Assembly: GCA_964462865.1 (NCBI GenBank)
Contig: CAYWZO010000023.1
Location: 1 to 30,734, forward strand
DNA: 30,734 nt
Reading direction: 5' to 3'
Origin: Fen-1077 sp964462865
GTDB taxonomy: Bacteria > Chloroflexota > Dehalococcoidia > Dehalococcoidales > RBG-16-60-22
The position numbers and the translations under genes were made by a program. Positions 6,716 through 15,031 of the stretch are shown here, piece after piece. Under the pieces are notes generated by a model. It searched no databases. It was not told where the DNA came from and saw nothing but the letters and a program-made list of their open reading frames with translations. Every line of letters begins with the position of its first letter. Position 1 is the stretch's first letter.

Positions 6716-8104
6716 ATGATGAATGAGATAGTTGTTTCACAACTGGCCCGTATGGACACGGAAAGGATGAAAAACTACCGGGAACTTCTGGACTTTTACT
6801 ACGGCAGACAGTGGGAGGGGAGGGAAAGACGGGGCGAAAGGCGGCTGACTTTTAATTACGCCAAGGTCTTCGTGGAGAAGATTGCGTCCTACCTGATGTC
6901 GGATATCAGTTTTGCCGCTGACCCGCTCGAGGACTCGGAAAAGGGGAGGGAAAGCGCCCGCCGGGCGGAGGCGGCCATAGATACGGTCTATGCGGACAAT
7001 TACCTGGAACAGCTCGACCTGGAGACGGAAATCGACTGCGCCGTGATGGGGGATGCCTGCTATAAGGTCACCTGGGACGCCGCCACGGAGAGAGTGAGGG
7101 TGACAGCACCCGATGTCCAGGGCATCTACGCCTGGAGCGCCGGCGACGATATTTCGCAGGTGTGGCGCGTGGCCTCGAAGTACCGCCTCTCCGCCGAGGA
7201 GGTCGAGCTTATCTACGGGGTCAAGCCCGGCGCCAAGACGGCGACCGTGGTGGAGATATGGACGGACCGCGACTTCGAGATTTACCTGGATAATGCTCTG
7301 TTTGAGGCCAAGCCCAACCCCTACGGTTTTATCCCTTTTATCATTTTCCCCAACCTGCGCGAGCCGAAGAAGTTCTGGGGCGTGTCCGACCTGCCGCAGA
7401 TAATCGAATCGCAGCGCGAGCTGAACCGGGCGATGAGCCAGCTCTCGCGCATTCTGGAGCTTTCCGGTAACCCCATCGCCGTGCTGGAGAACGTGGAAGA
7501 GTCCGAGGACATCGCTATCCGGCCCGGGGCGGTGTGGAACGTACCGGAGGACGCCAAGGCCTACCTGCTCGACCTGCTCCAGGGGGGCGGCGTTAACCTG
7601 CATATCAATTACATCGACATGCTGTACCGCACCCTGCATGACCTGTCGGAATCGCCGCGGTCGGCCTTCGGCGGGCTGGCGCGGGACATCTCCGGCGTGG
7701 CCATGGAGCTCGACCTCCAGCCGCTCCTGCAAAAGGTCAGGCGGAAGAGGCTCATCCGGACGGCCGTGTATAACCGGCGCAGCGAGATGATTCTCAAGCT
7801 CCTGCAGAAGTACCGGGGCGAGGAATTCGGTAATAACCGCCGGCGCGTCGTCTGGGGAGCGGTGCTGCCGCGGGACACGGAGCGGAAGGTCAACAGCGAG
7901 CAGGTAATGGTGCAGAACGGCATCCATTCACGCCGCACCGCCATGGACGAGATGGGCGTGCGGGACCCGGACTACGAGTTCCGGCGGTGGCTGGAAGAAC
8001 GGGAGTCCATCCTGAAAATGAACCAGGAGCTCAATGCCCGGAACAAGCGGAATGGCGCGAGAGAGAGTGCTTTGTCATCCCGCCTGGAAGGCAGCGAAGA
8101 GTAA
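6716..8104 (+). CDS. Phage portal protein, SPP1 gp6-like
   Basis: The portal forms the dodecameric ring at one capsid vertex through which TerL moves DNA. The 462-residue protein shows the gp6 family layout. It opens with LLDFYYGRQW and LTFNYAKVFVEKIASYLMSD, then a core with EIDCAVMGDACYKV and PFIIFPNLREPKKFWGVSDL. The conserved helix QRELNRAMSQLSRILEL and a SPRSAFGG...SGVAMEL segment follow. The C-terminus is a helical, charged tail. A good AGGAG (6705-6709) serves ATG 6716 or 6719. Its length and the following scaffold and capsid genes are normal for a tailed-phage head cassette. The call is secure; antisense open frames here are codon shadows. Confidence 0.93.
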   Translation: MMNEIVVSQLARMDTERMKNYRELLDFYYGRQWEGRERRGERRLTFNYAKVFVEKIASYLMSDISFAADPLEDSEKGRESARRAEAAIDTVYADNYLEQLDLETEIDCAVMGDACYKVTWDAATERVRVTAPDVQGIYAWSAGDDISQVWRVASKYRLSAEEVELIYGVKPGAKTATVVEIWTDRDFEIYLDNALFEAKPNPYGFIPFIIFPNLREPKKFWGVSDLPQIIESQRELNRAMSQLSRILELSGNPIAVLENVEESEDIAIRPGAVWNVPEDAKAYLLDLLQGGGVNLHINYIDMLYRTLHDLSESPRSAFGGLARDISGVAMELDLQPLLQKVRRKRLIRTAVYNRRSEMILKLLQKYRGEEFGNNRRRVVWGAVLPRDTERKVNSEQVMVQNGIHSRRTAMDEMGVRDPDYEFRRWLEERESILKMNQELNARNKRNGARESALSSRLEGSEE

Positions 8105-8122
8105 TCGGGAGGAGTGAAGGAA

Positions 8123-8602
8123 ATGGAAAACGAACAGGAGACGGAACTAACGGTTGATGAACAGGACAGCGAGGTCGTGGATTACTTACCGGAAAATGAC
8201 GAACTGGCCCGCGAGCTTGAGGCCGGCCGGGCGGTTATCGACGAATTGAGGCAGACCCTGGCGGCCAGAGATGAGGAAACCGCCGTGCTGAACCAGTCCC
8301 TGGAAGAGGCCCGGCAGGCGCGGGACGAACTGGGTAAATCGTTAGCACAGACAGTCACCGGCTACAGAGAGCTCGTGGTGCAGGCCAACCCCGGCGTGCC
8401 GGAGGAGATGATTACCGGCGACTCCATCGAGGAGGTCAATGCGTCATTGGAGGGCGCCCGGACACTGGTGGAACGCGTCAGGCGCGAAATCGAGGCGGAA
8501 ACCGCGCGGACGCGCGTACCGGCCGGGGCGCCGCCGCGGACACCGCCGGACCTGTCGGCCCTGACGGCGCGGGAAAAGATACAGTACGCGCTGGGCGGGT
8601 AG
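8123..8602 (+). CDS. Capsid scaffolding protein
   Basis: 159 residues, acidic at the N-terminus (EQETELTVDEQDSEVVDY), then a long heptad-patterned coiled coil (about residues 25-115). A Pro/Ala-rich linker leads to a short C-terminal helix, LSALTAREKIQYAL. That plan, and the position between portal and major capsid genes, is typical of scaffolds that guide procapsid assembly, with the end helix contacting capsid protein. The GTG at 8114 overlaps the AGGAG (8110-8114), so the ATG at 8123, spaced 8 bases from it, is taken as the start. No protease domain is visible. Confidence 0.82.
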   Translation: MENEQETELTVDEQDSEVVDYLPENDELARELEAGRAVIDELRQTLAARDEETAVLNQSLEEARQARDELGKSLAQTVTGYRELVVQANPGVPEEMITGDSIEEVNASLEGARTLVERVRREIEAETARTRVPAGAPPRTPPDLSALTAREKIQYALGG

Positions 8603-8651
8603 TAAAACGGGCTCTGAAGTCGCTAGAAAAGAAAAAATAAAAATCTTGCTC

Positions 8652-8751
8652 GTCATTGCGAGCCCCGATGTAATCGGGGCGCGGCAATCCCGATAATTAC
8701 CTTAAACGATGATGGAGATTGCCACGGTCGCTTTCGCTCCCTCGCAATGAC
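8652..8751. repeat. 100-bp element with perfect 11-bp terminal inverted repeats
   Basis: GTCATTGCGAG (8652-8662) and CTCGCAATGAC (8741-8751) are exact inverted copies. Each end also carries a GGCAATC/GATTGCC internal match and a small hairpin (GCCCCGAT...ATCGGGGC at 8662-8679). It looks like two oppositely oriented copies of the half-element at 3761-3809, a small mobile or palindromic repeat lying between scaffold and capsid genes. Confidence 0.82.
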
Positions 8752-8775
8752 AATAAAAAAAGGAGGTAAATTAAG

Positions 8776-9696
8776 ATGGCATTAACATTAGCGGAGGCGG
8801 CCAAGCTTTCCAACGATATGCTGATGCAGGGGGTGGTGGAGACCATCGTCAAGGACTCACCGGTACTGCAGCGGCTTCCCTTCATCGAAATCGTGGGCAA
8901 CGGCCTGACCTACAACCGGGAAAGCACCCTGCCGGACATCGATTTTTACGATGTCGGCGATACGTGGGCGGAGAGCACGCCCACCTTTACCCAGGTCACC
9001 GCCAACCTGAAAATCATGGGCGGCGACGCCGACGTGGACAACTTCCTCAAGGCCACGCGCAGCAATATCCAGGACCTGGAAACGGCCGTCATCGAGCTGA
9101 AGGCCAAGGCGCTGAAGGACAAGTTCGAGGAGACGTTTATCTACGGCGATGCGGCGAACAATTCCAAGCAGTTCGACGGCTTGAGGAAAATCATCGATAC
9201 CGGCACGGACGGCGACCAGGTCATCGCCATGGGCGCTACCGGCGCCACGCTGACCCTGGCCAAACTGGACGAGCTTATCGATGCCGTCAAGGGCGGCAAG
9301 CCGGACATGCTCCTGATGAGCCGCCGCTCGCGGCGGAAGCTCAACGCCCTGGTCCGGGCGGCCGGCGGCATGACCGAGACCAACCAGGACAGATGGGGCA
9401 ACTTCGTGCAGCTCTGGGACGGCGTGCCCATCGGCGTCAACGACTGGATCCTGGATACCCATGTCCTGACGGACAGCGTGGAGACGGCCACCACCGGCGG
9501 CAGCTGTTCCACCATCTACGCCGTCCAGTTCGGCGAGGGGGCTTTGAGCGGCCTGACCAGCCCCGGCTTCCTGCACGCCGAGCCGGTCGGCCCGCTGGAG
9601 ACCAAGGACGCCTCGCGGACGCGGGTCAAGTGGTACGTGGCCCTGGCCCTGTTCAGCGCGGTGAAGGCGGCGGCCCTCATCGGCGTCCAGGACTAA
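8776..9696 (+). CDS. Major capsid protein, HK97-fold
   Basis: 306 residues with the order expected of the short major-capsid family lacking a delta domain. An N-terminal arm (TLAEAAKLSNDML) leads to FIEIVGNGLTYNRE and VTANLKIMGGDADVDNF, a long spine helix (DLETAVIELKAKALKDKFEE), and FIYGDAANNSKQFDGL. The A-domain-like segment includes KPDMLLMSRRSRRKLNAL and WDGVPIGVNDW, and the end is RVKWYVALALFS. It should be the main shell subunit. Translation should be strong: AAGGAGGT at 8760-8767 sits 8 bases before the ATG. No separate decoration or maturation protease gene is evident nearby. Confidence 0.92.
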   Translation: MALTLAEAAKLSNDMLMQGVVETIVKDSPVLQRLPFIEIVGNGLTYNRESTLPDIDFYDVGDTWAESTPTFTQVTANLKIMGGDADVDNFLKATRSNIQDLETAVIELKAKALKDKFEETFIYGDAANNSKQFDGLRKIIDTGTDGDQVIAMGATGATLTLAKLDELIDAVKGGKPDMLLMSRRSRRKLNALVRAAGGMTETNQDRWGNFVQLWDGVPIGVNDWILDTHVLTDSVETATTGGSCSTIYAVQFGEGALSGLTSPGFLHAEPVGPLETKDASRTRVKWYVALALFSAVKAAALIGVQD

Positions 9697-9720
9697 TACT
9701 TGACATAAATATTAATCAAG

Positions 9721-9742
9721 GGGGAGGGGCTATAACCTCCCC
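9721..9742 (+). other. Hairpin after the capsid gene
   Basis: GGGGAGG (9721-9727) pairs with CCTCCCC (9736-9742) over an 8-base loop. No T-run follows, so it is not a simple terminator. It may cap the capsid message at its 3' end or damp read-through into the next gene. Confidence 0.45.
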
Positions 9743-9757
9743 CTGGGGAGGTAAAAC

Positions 9758-10264
9758 ATGGAAAAACGGGAATTGGCTCATTGGTTATGCCGGTTCCGGC
9801 TAAGCAAATACCAGGAAAATATTGAGCCGTACCGGGGCAGGGAAGACGAGTTTCACCGGTTTTTTGTTCCCTATGAAATAATCGAGGGCGAGGGGAACTG
9901 CCTGCTGAATACCGGCATCGATGAGATGTGGGACTTAATCGTGGGCGACTCGGCCAATCATTTCAGCAATACCACCGCCCAGATAGGCGTCGGTGATTCC
10001 AGCACAGCCGCTTCACCGACGCAGACGGACCTGCAGGCGGCCACCAACAAGACCTACCAGGGCATGGAGTCCGGCTATCCCACATCGACATCGCAGAAAG
10101 CGACCTTCAAGGCCAGCTTCGGCGATAGCGAAGCCAACTATACCTGGAACGAGTGGGTGGTGAAGCAGTCCGCCAGCGCCGTGTGCCTGAACCGCAAGGT
10201 CGAATCCCTGGGGACCAAGTCCGGGGGCACCTGGACGCTGGAAGTCAATATAACCTTATCATAG
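9758..10264 (+). CDS. Virion structural protein, unknown role
   Basis: 168 residues. The N-terminal 60 residues are charged (RLSKYQENIEPYRGREDEF). The rest is beta-rich: NTTAQIGVGDSSTAASPTQT, then TNKTYQGMESGYPTSTSQKA, then ANYTWNEWVVKQS and a LNRKVESLGTKSGGTWTLEV ending. The alternating strands and the Gly/Ser/Thr loops are typical of decoration, head-fibre or tail-spike stalk proteins. I recall similar sequences from uncharacterised phage structural genes but can name no function. GGGGAGG at 9745-9751 gives a good start at ATG 9758. The gene lies between capsid and fibre-like genes, with 15 bases to the next start. Confidence 0.72.
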   Translation: MEKRELAHWLCRFRLSKYQENIEPYRGREDEFHRFFVPYEIIEGEGNCLLNTGIDEMWDLIVGDSANHFSNTTAQIGVGDSSTAASPTQTDLQAATNKTYQGMESGYPTSTSQKATFKASFGDSEANYTWNEWVVKQSASAVCLNRKVESLGTKSGGTWTLEVNITLS

Positions 10265-10279
10265 TTACGGGAGAATAAA

Positions 10280-12202
10280 GTGACCGACGCACAGATAATA
10301 GAGCCTGTCCTTCTGGCGGCGCTGGCGAAGCAGGGCATAGCCGCCGGTAACGTGGAGCTCCGGCGCGACTATGCCCCCCGCTCCCGGGGTGAAGGATATT
10401 CCCCTTATGCCCGGACGTACCAGGACGCGCTGACGAAAAGACATTTCGCGGTGATTTCCGGACTGCCGGGCTGCGATGCCTACGGGCAGGCCCACGAGCT
10501 TACCTGGCGGGATAACAACGGCGTTATCGAGAGCGGCAACAACATCTTCCACGGCAAGCTGTCGGCCAACGGCTTTCAGGTTTCGGCCTTGAGCGAGCAG
10601 CCGAACGGGGTGTTGCATGGCGAGGGGGTAGCTTTCCACCCGCAGCTATTCATCGGAGGTGTGGAGATAAGGCCTGTCTCGGACACGCCCAGGTTACTGG
10701 AGACCGACCCGCTCAATGAAAATTATCATAATAACACGCTGGAGTGGGACTATGGCGTTTGCCGGCGACGGGTCAGGTTGATTGAGGGACGTTTTCTCGG
10801 TTCATGGGTGTTCACCGCCGCCCCTCAAGGCGATGTCCAAATCAAGTATAATCAGACTGGAAAATTCCGCCTCAGGCTACAGTACGCCAAAGACGCTGAC
10901 ACCGAGTTTATACCCCGGGCTTATTTTGAAGAAGCCTCGGATTGGCCTGTAGAAATATCCGACAGCGCCACCTTCTATCCTGATGCCAACCCCGAATCCT
11001 CATCGGTTGACGGTGAAACTTATAGAAATAATAATTTCGGTGAGGCATGGGCAACTTTAGTGGCCAACGCTGGGACAAATTCCGCCGATGCTGGTAACAG
11101 CGGCGATTTAGCGATTATCGCCCACACTACCGAGAACTTGTTTAAAAGAACATGCCGTTTTTTCGCTCTATTCGATACAAGCTCAATAGGCGCAGGGAAT
11201 AATGTTACGGCGGCAACCTTCTCAATACGTGGTTACTCGAGCAAGTCCGATGGTCTTGCGACGACACCGACTATCAATATCTACTCGTCTAACCCGGCCA
11301 GCAATACCGAACTTACAACTGCCGACCATTTTACTCTAGGCTCGATTCCCTTTTGCGATACTCCTATCGCCCATGCTGACTGGCTAGAAAGCTCTACTCT
11401 CAATGACTTTATACTAAATAGTGTGGGTCTTGATGCCGTTGATGTTTCGGGCGTTACCAAGCTCGGGATGAGGTTAAATTACGATGTATCGGGAACGCCG
11501 AACTGGGTATCTGGTGAGACTACTGAGATTAAATACTTCACGTCAGAAAGAGGCTCCGGCTACCAGCCCAAGCTGGTGGTAACCTATACTACGGGCATCA
11601 CCGAGAAATCTGCGGCGGAAACCGGTGCGGGGGTTGAGGTGATAACATCGGGCAACCCTATCGCAATCATAGGTGACGGCGAAACGGGCGCAGGGGTCGA
11701 TGGGAAGATGGCTGGTAGTCCCAACGTCATGCTTGGAGGCGTGGAAACGGGCGCCGGGCTGGAATCCCTGGAGAGCCTCGGCCTGGGGGTAATGGAAACA
11801 GGTGCCGGAGCGGAATCCCTGGGCAGCCGCGACCTGGGTAATATCGAGACAGGTACCGGTGCGGAGTCTCTGGGCAGCCGTGAACTGGGGAAGGCGGAAA
11901 CAGGTTCGGGGCTGGATATAGCTTCGCTGCTGGCTTCCTTGGCGGGTGATGAGACCGGCGTGGGCGCGGAAGCGGCCCTGAAAATCGCGGCTTTCTTCTC
12001 GGGCGATAGCGGCCTCGGTGCGGAGATTAGCTGGATGCTGAAGGACGCCCTCGCCGGCGATGCCGGCCTCGGGGCCGATGCGCTGAAGTCCATGATAAAA
12101 ACGGCCGGGTCGGCTACGGACATGCGGCTGTACGAAAGCCCGGGCCAGGGCGGCCTGCCGTCCAAACAGGTAAGAATGCCATCCAAGGGGGTGAATTTAT
12201 GA
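10280..12202 (+). CDS. Fibre-like virion protein with ETGxG tandem repeats
   Basis: 640 residues with a GTG start behind GGGAGAA. Residues 1-220 are beta-rich with no family I recognise. Residues 230-440 resemble DNRLRE-type or carbohydrate-binding beta-sandwich modules (TFYPDANPESSSVDGETY, RTCRFFALFDTSSI, GYQPKLVVTY). Residues 447-613 are nine imperfect units of 17-21 residues, each opening with ETGxG or a decayed form (SGLGAE, AGLGAD). Such modular extended proteins usually form tail or head fibres and bind surfaces. The last bases overlap the next gene by 4 (ATGA), so translation is probably coupled. The end, PSKQVRMPSKGVNL, is basic. The role in host attachment is inference. Confidence 0.8.
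   Translation: MTDAQIIEPVLLAALAKQGIAAGNVELRRDYAPRSRGEGYSPYARTYQDALTKRHFAVISGLPGCDAYGQAHELTWRDNNGVIESGNNIFHGKLSANGFQVSALSEQPNGVLHGEGVAFHPQLFIGGVEIRPVSDTPRLLETDPLNENYHNNTLEWDYGVCRRRVRLIEGRFLGSWVFTAAPQGDVQIKYNQTGKFRLRLQYAKDADTEFIPRAYFEEASDWPVEISDSATFYPDANPESSSVDGETYRNNNFGEAWATLVANAGTNSADAGNSGDLAIIAHTTENLFKRTCRFFALFDTSSIGAGNNVTAATFSIRGYSSKSDGLATTPTINIYSSNPASNTELTTADHFTLGSIPFCDTPIAHADWLESSTLNDFILNSVGLDAVDVSGVTKLGMRLNYDVSGTPNWVSGETTEIKYFTSERGSGYQPKLVVTYTTGITEKSAAETGAGVEVITSGNPIAIIGDGETGAGVDGKMAGSPNVMLGGVETGAGLESLESLGLGVMETGAGAESLGSRDLGNIETGTGAESLGSRELGKAETGSGLDIASLLASLAGDETGVGAEAALKIAAFFSGDSGLGAEISWMLKDALAGDAGLGADALKSMIKTAGSATDMRLYESPGQGGLPSKQVRMPSKGVNL
11618..12120 (+). repeat. Nine ETGxG coding repeats
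   Basis: Within the fibre gene, units start with ETGAGVE, ETGAGVD, ETGAGLE, ETGAGAE, ETGTGAE, ETGSGLD, ETGVGAE, SGLGAE and AGLGAD. Units 4 and 5 are nearly identical (AESLGSRDLG, AESLGSRELG). The last units replace the Glu-Thr and gain hydrophobic helices, so the array decays toward its 3' end. Confidence 0.9.
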
Positions 12203-12798
12203 ATATATCGGAAATGATAGCTCTGGTGAGAACGGATATCCACGATGAGGACAGCGAAAACTACCGGTGGACGGATGATGAGCTTACCCGGCATATCAAC
12301 CGGGCCGTTAAAGAGTTTTCGCAAAAGATTCCCTTGCCGGCCACGGCCGTTTTACCCACCACCGCCGACTCCAGGGAGATAGATATCTCCGACCTCGCCG
12401 ACCGCATCATGGTCGAGGCGGTAGAGTACCCGCTGGACGCTACACCGGCCAGTTACCGGCGGTTCTCCATCTGGGGAGACACGCTGACCATCATCGACGG
12501 CAGCGAGCCGGACGGCGCCAATTGCCGTGTCTATTACGGCACCCTGCATACGCTGGACGCTAACGACTCGACAATTCCGGCCAAATACGAGGACCTGGTG
12601 GCCACCGGGGCCTGCGGTTACGCCGCCGTCGAGGCGGCGGCGGGTACCATCAACCGGGTCAACGTCGGCGGCACGATGACGCCCGGGGAGTTCCGGCTCT
12701 GGGGGAGTGAGCGGCTGGGCATCTTCCAGGAGAGGCTCAAGCGCCTGGGCCGGAAGCAGAGGGTCAGGAACCAGCAGCTTTTCGAGGCAGAAGACTGA
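12199..12798 (+). CDS. Head-tail connector-like protein
   Basis: 199 residues. The opening (ISEMIALVRTDIHDEDSENYRWTDDELTRHINRAVKEFS) is the helical pattern seen in gp6/gp15-type head completion proteins that sit under the portal. A beta-rich centre (SREIDISDLADRIMVEAVEY, RFSIWGDTLTI, CRVYYGTLHTL) is followed by helices (YEDLVATGACGYAAVEAA) and a basic tail (RLKRLGRKQRVRNQ). It overlaps the fibre gene by 4 bases. The position after the fibre instead of directly after the capsid gene is unusual. The fold assignment rests on pattern alone. Confidence 0.65.
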   Translation: MNISEMIALVRTDIHDEDSENYRWTDDELTRHINRAVKEFSQKIPLPATAVLPTTADSREIDISDLADRIMVEAVEYPLDATPASYRRFSIWGDTLTIIDGSEPDGANCRVYYGTLHTLDANDSTIPAKYEDLVATGACGYAAVEAAAGTINRVNVGGTMTPGEFRLWGSERLGIFQERLKRLGRKQRVRNQQLFEAED

Positions 12799-12820
12799 AA
12801 GACCGGGGGAGGTACCAGTA

Positions 12821-13036
12821 ATGGCAGCGTGGATAGAACTTATCAAGGCGATTGTCCGGCCCTTTATCATTGTCTGGGGCTCCGTCCTGTACAGCGTATG
12901 CCTTTTCAGAGGGATTGAAGTGCCGGACCTGCTGGCGGCGCTGGTGGCCGCTTTCATCGTCGAGTACTTCGGCGAAAGGGCCGTCCTGCGGTGGCGCGAG
13001 AATTCCAGCAACACGGATACGAAAGGGGAAGCATGA
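12821..13036 (+). CDS. Small two-helix membrane protein, holin-like
   Basis: 71 residues with two hydrophobic segments (about 12-29, IVRPFIIVWGSVLYSVCL, and 34-51, including DLLAALVAAFIVEYFG) and a charged C-terminus (ERAVLRWRENSSNTDTKGEA). Size, two membrane helices and a hydrophilic tail fit class II holins, which time membrane permeabilisation at lysis. GGGGAGG at 12806-12812 supports ATG 12821 over longer in-frame starts. It overlaps the following tail gene by 4 bases. No endolysin gene is found next to it, so the lysis role is uncertain; a virion-associated membrane protein is the alternative. Confidence 0.7.
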   Translation: MAAWIELIKAIVRPFIIVWGSVLYSVCLFRGIEVPDLLAALVAAFIVEYFGERAVLRWRENSSNTDTKGEA

Positions 13037-15030
13037 GGCAACTCACTTCGACCTTATTGGCCGCCCAGAAGCAGACGGCCGTGGTACCCTGTGTCAAAGT
13101 CGTCGCGGCCAACAAGGTTGCCGGCGCCATCAGATATGACTGGAGCCGTCTCTACACCGGCGACGAGGATGATTACTATCATGCCCTGGCCATGCCCGGC
13201 GATGGCTCCCTTATCCGCGCCAGGGTGACCCTTCCGGCCGATTCGCGGAAGCTCTATCGCCAGCGGGTGGCCGGTCCCGGGCCGGAGAGCGACTACAGCC
13301 AGTGGGTCTACACCGGCCAGTACAATGCCGTGGTCACGGCGGCGGCCGCCCTGGGGGCCGAGGTCTCCATCTTCTGGACGAGTACCAGCCGGGAAATCCG
13401 GCGCATCAAGAGCACGGACTATGGTGCCAGCTGGGGCAACCCGGAGACCATCGACTATACCCCGACCACCGTTATCTGCGGACTGGCGGCGGCTTACAAG
13501 CCCAATGGCGACCTGGCCATCTTCTTCGCCGACCAGGCCATGCTCTATGTTAAAAAGAACGTGAGTGGCCAGTGGCAGACCAAAGCGGCCTGGGACAAGA
13601 CCACCGGCGATCTGTCCGGCGTGGCCGCGATATATAACGACGATTGGTGCCTGCTGGTCACCGGCCGGGACAGCGACGGGAATTTCAAGCTCTGGAGCCT
13701 GGTTTACGGGGACGGCGGTGAAGTGGCCGCCGGCAGCTGGTCAGCGCTGCGTGAACTGGCCTCGGCGCCGTCCGGCGGGGGTTTCGAGTACCGGCAGCCG
13801 TTTCTGGATAAGACGGATACTTACCGCTGTTTCTTCATCGAATCGTTTACCGGCAGCGAGGCCTACAGCCGGCCCTTCTGGTCGCACGCCGTGCCCGGCA
13901 CCAGCTTTATCGACGGCCTGTGGCGGGAGCCGGTGCCGTTCAATCTCTCGTCCTCCTACGGTCTGGCTATGTCCCACCACGGCGATTATGCCTGGCTGGC
14001 TTCCCCGGGAGGCGTCTGGCGGGCCCCGCCGGGTGTACAGAGCCTCGACCTGTCGGCGGACGTGGTCAGCGCCCGGCAGGAACTGGGTGAAAGAGCGGGG
14101 ACGTTAACGGTGGAGCTGCATAATGAAGACGGGGAGTACGCGGCGCCGGGGCAGGGCGACCTGGCCGTCCTCGCTGCCGGCTGCCAGGTGGAGTTCAGTC
14201 CGGGCTGCGTGACCGCGGCCGGGAGTGAGTGGAGCGCCGGGTCGAGCTATTCCCTCGAGTCCTACGAGCATACCGGTGCTAACGGTCAGGCCAGCCTGTT
14301 CCTCCACGGCCGGGACGGCTGGGCGGCCCTCGGCGAATGGCAGGCGCGGCAGCAGTTCCGCTGGAATAAAACGACAGATGAGTTCACCGTGAAGGATATT
14401 ATCGCCTTTATCCTGGCGCGGGCCGGTCTGAAGCTGGAGGTGAAATCGCAGTCGGCGGTGGTCAACGGTTTCTACCCGGACTTCACGGTGCACCCGGGCG
14501 ATGACGGCCGGGCGGTCATCGGCCGGGTGCTGTCTTTCGTACCCGACCTGCTGTTCATCGAAGGCAACACGGCTTTTCTGGTCAACCCGCTGGCTACCGA
14601 TGGTTCCGTTTACAGCTATGGCGTCGACCATGTTATCCGGGAAGGGCGTTACCACCATGGCGCCGTGGTCAGGAACCGGGTACAGGTGGAAGGTGAGGCC
14701 GGCGGAACACTGATTCTGGCGGACAGCTTCAACTGGGACGAAATAGAGATTCTGGGCGACCGCTTGAGCCAGGTAGGGGATAGGAACCTCGACACCGTGG
14801 CCGGGGCCCAGGACCGCGGCCTGGCGGTATTAAGAAAGATGGAAATCGGGGCGGAGGGGGGCATGATTACCGTGCCGGTGAACTGCGGGCAGCAGCTGTA
14901 TGACGTCATTGGTATTACCGATGCCCCGGCCGGAATGGACGCCGCCGCGAGGAGGGTGCTCGGCCTGTTGCTGGTCTACCAGCCCCGGAGGGGGGAGTAC
15001 AGCCAGCGGATAACGCTGGGAGGGGTATAG
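13033..15030 (+). CDS. Large tail/baseplate-like protein with beta-propeller region
   Basis: 665 residues, starting at ATG 13033 behind AAAGGGGAAG and overlapping the holin-like gene by 4 bases. Residues about 90-340 look like a sialidase-type beta-propeller, with a textbook Asp-box (STDYGASW, 127-134) and repeated W-rich strands (WSLVYGDGG, SWSALREL, FFIESFTG). Residues about 355-660 look like a tail hub or baseplate protein: GTLTVELHNEDGEYAAPG, then a long beta region, VKDIIAFILARAGLKLEV, and a QQLYDVIGITDAPAG end. That combination would place a glycan-binding or sensing head on a tail-tip structure. Enzyme activity is not supported, since I do not see the sialidase catalytic set. Confidence 0.75.
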   Translation: MRQLTSTLLAAQKQTAVVPCVKVVAANKVAGAIRYDWSRLYTGDEDDYYHALAMPGDGSLIRARVTLPADSRKLYRQRVAGPGPESDYSQWVYTGQYNAVVTAAAALGAEVSIFWTSTSREIRRIKSTDYGASWGNPETIDYTPTTVICGLAAAYKPNGDLAIFFADQAMLYVKKNVSGQWQTKAAWDKTTGDLSGVAAIYNDDWCLLVTGRDSDGNFKLWSLVYGDGGEVAAGSWSALRELASAPSGGGFEYRQPFLDKTDTYRCFFIESFTGSEAYSRPFWSHAVPGTSFIDGLWREPVPFNLSSSYGLAMSHHGDYAWLASPGGVWRAPPGVQSLDLSADVVSARQELGERAGTLTVELHNEDGEYAAPGQGDLAVLAAGCQVEFSPGCVTAAGSEWSAGSSYSLESYEHTGANGQASLFLHGRDGWAALGEWQARQQFRWNKTTDEFTVKDIIAFILARAGLKLEVKSQSAVVNGFYPDFTVHPGDDGRAVIGRVLSFVPDLLFIEGNTAFLVNPLATDGSVYSYGVDHVIREGRYHHGAVVRNRVQVEGEAGGTLILADSFNWDEIEILGDRLSQVGDRNLDTVAGAQDRGLAVLRKMEIGAEGGMITVPVNCGQQLYDVIGITDAPAGMDAAARRVLGLLLVYQPRRGEYSQRITLGGV

Positions 15031-15031
15031 C

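Noticed and set aside
6737..7927. A 396-codon open frame antisense to the portal gene
   Set aside because: It lies in the codon shadow of a GC-rich gene, and its translation is rich in His, Arg, Leu, Gly and Val with no recognisable motif. The portal frame is a clear family match.
8857..9576. A 239-codon frame antisense to the major capsid gene
   Set aside because: Shadow of a highly biased gene; composition typical of reverse-frame artefacts.
11618..12120. CRISPR-like array
   Set aside because: The periodic units are coding, in frame, of unequal length and diverged. There are no constant repeats with unique spacers and no cas genes in the window.
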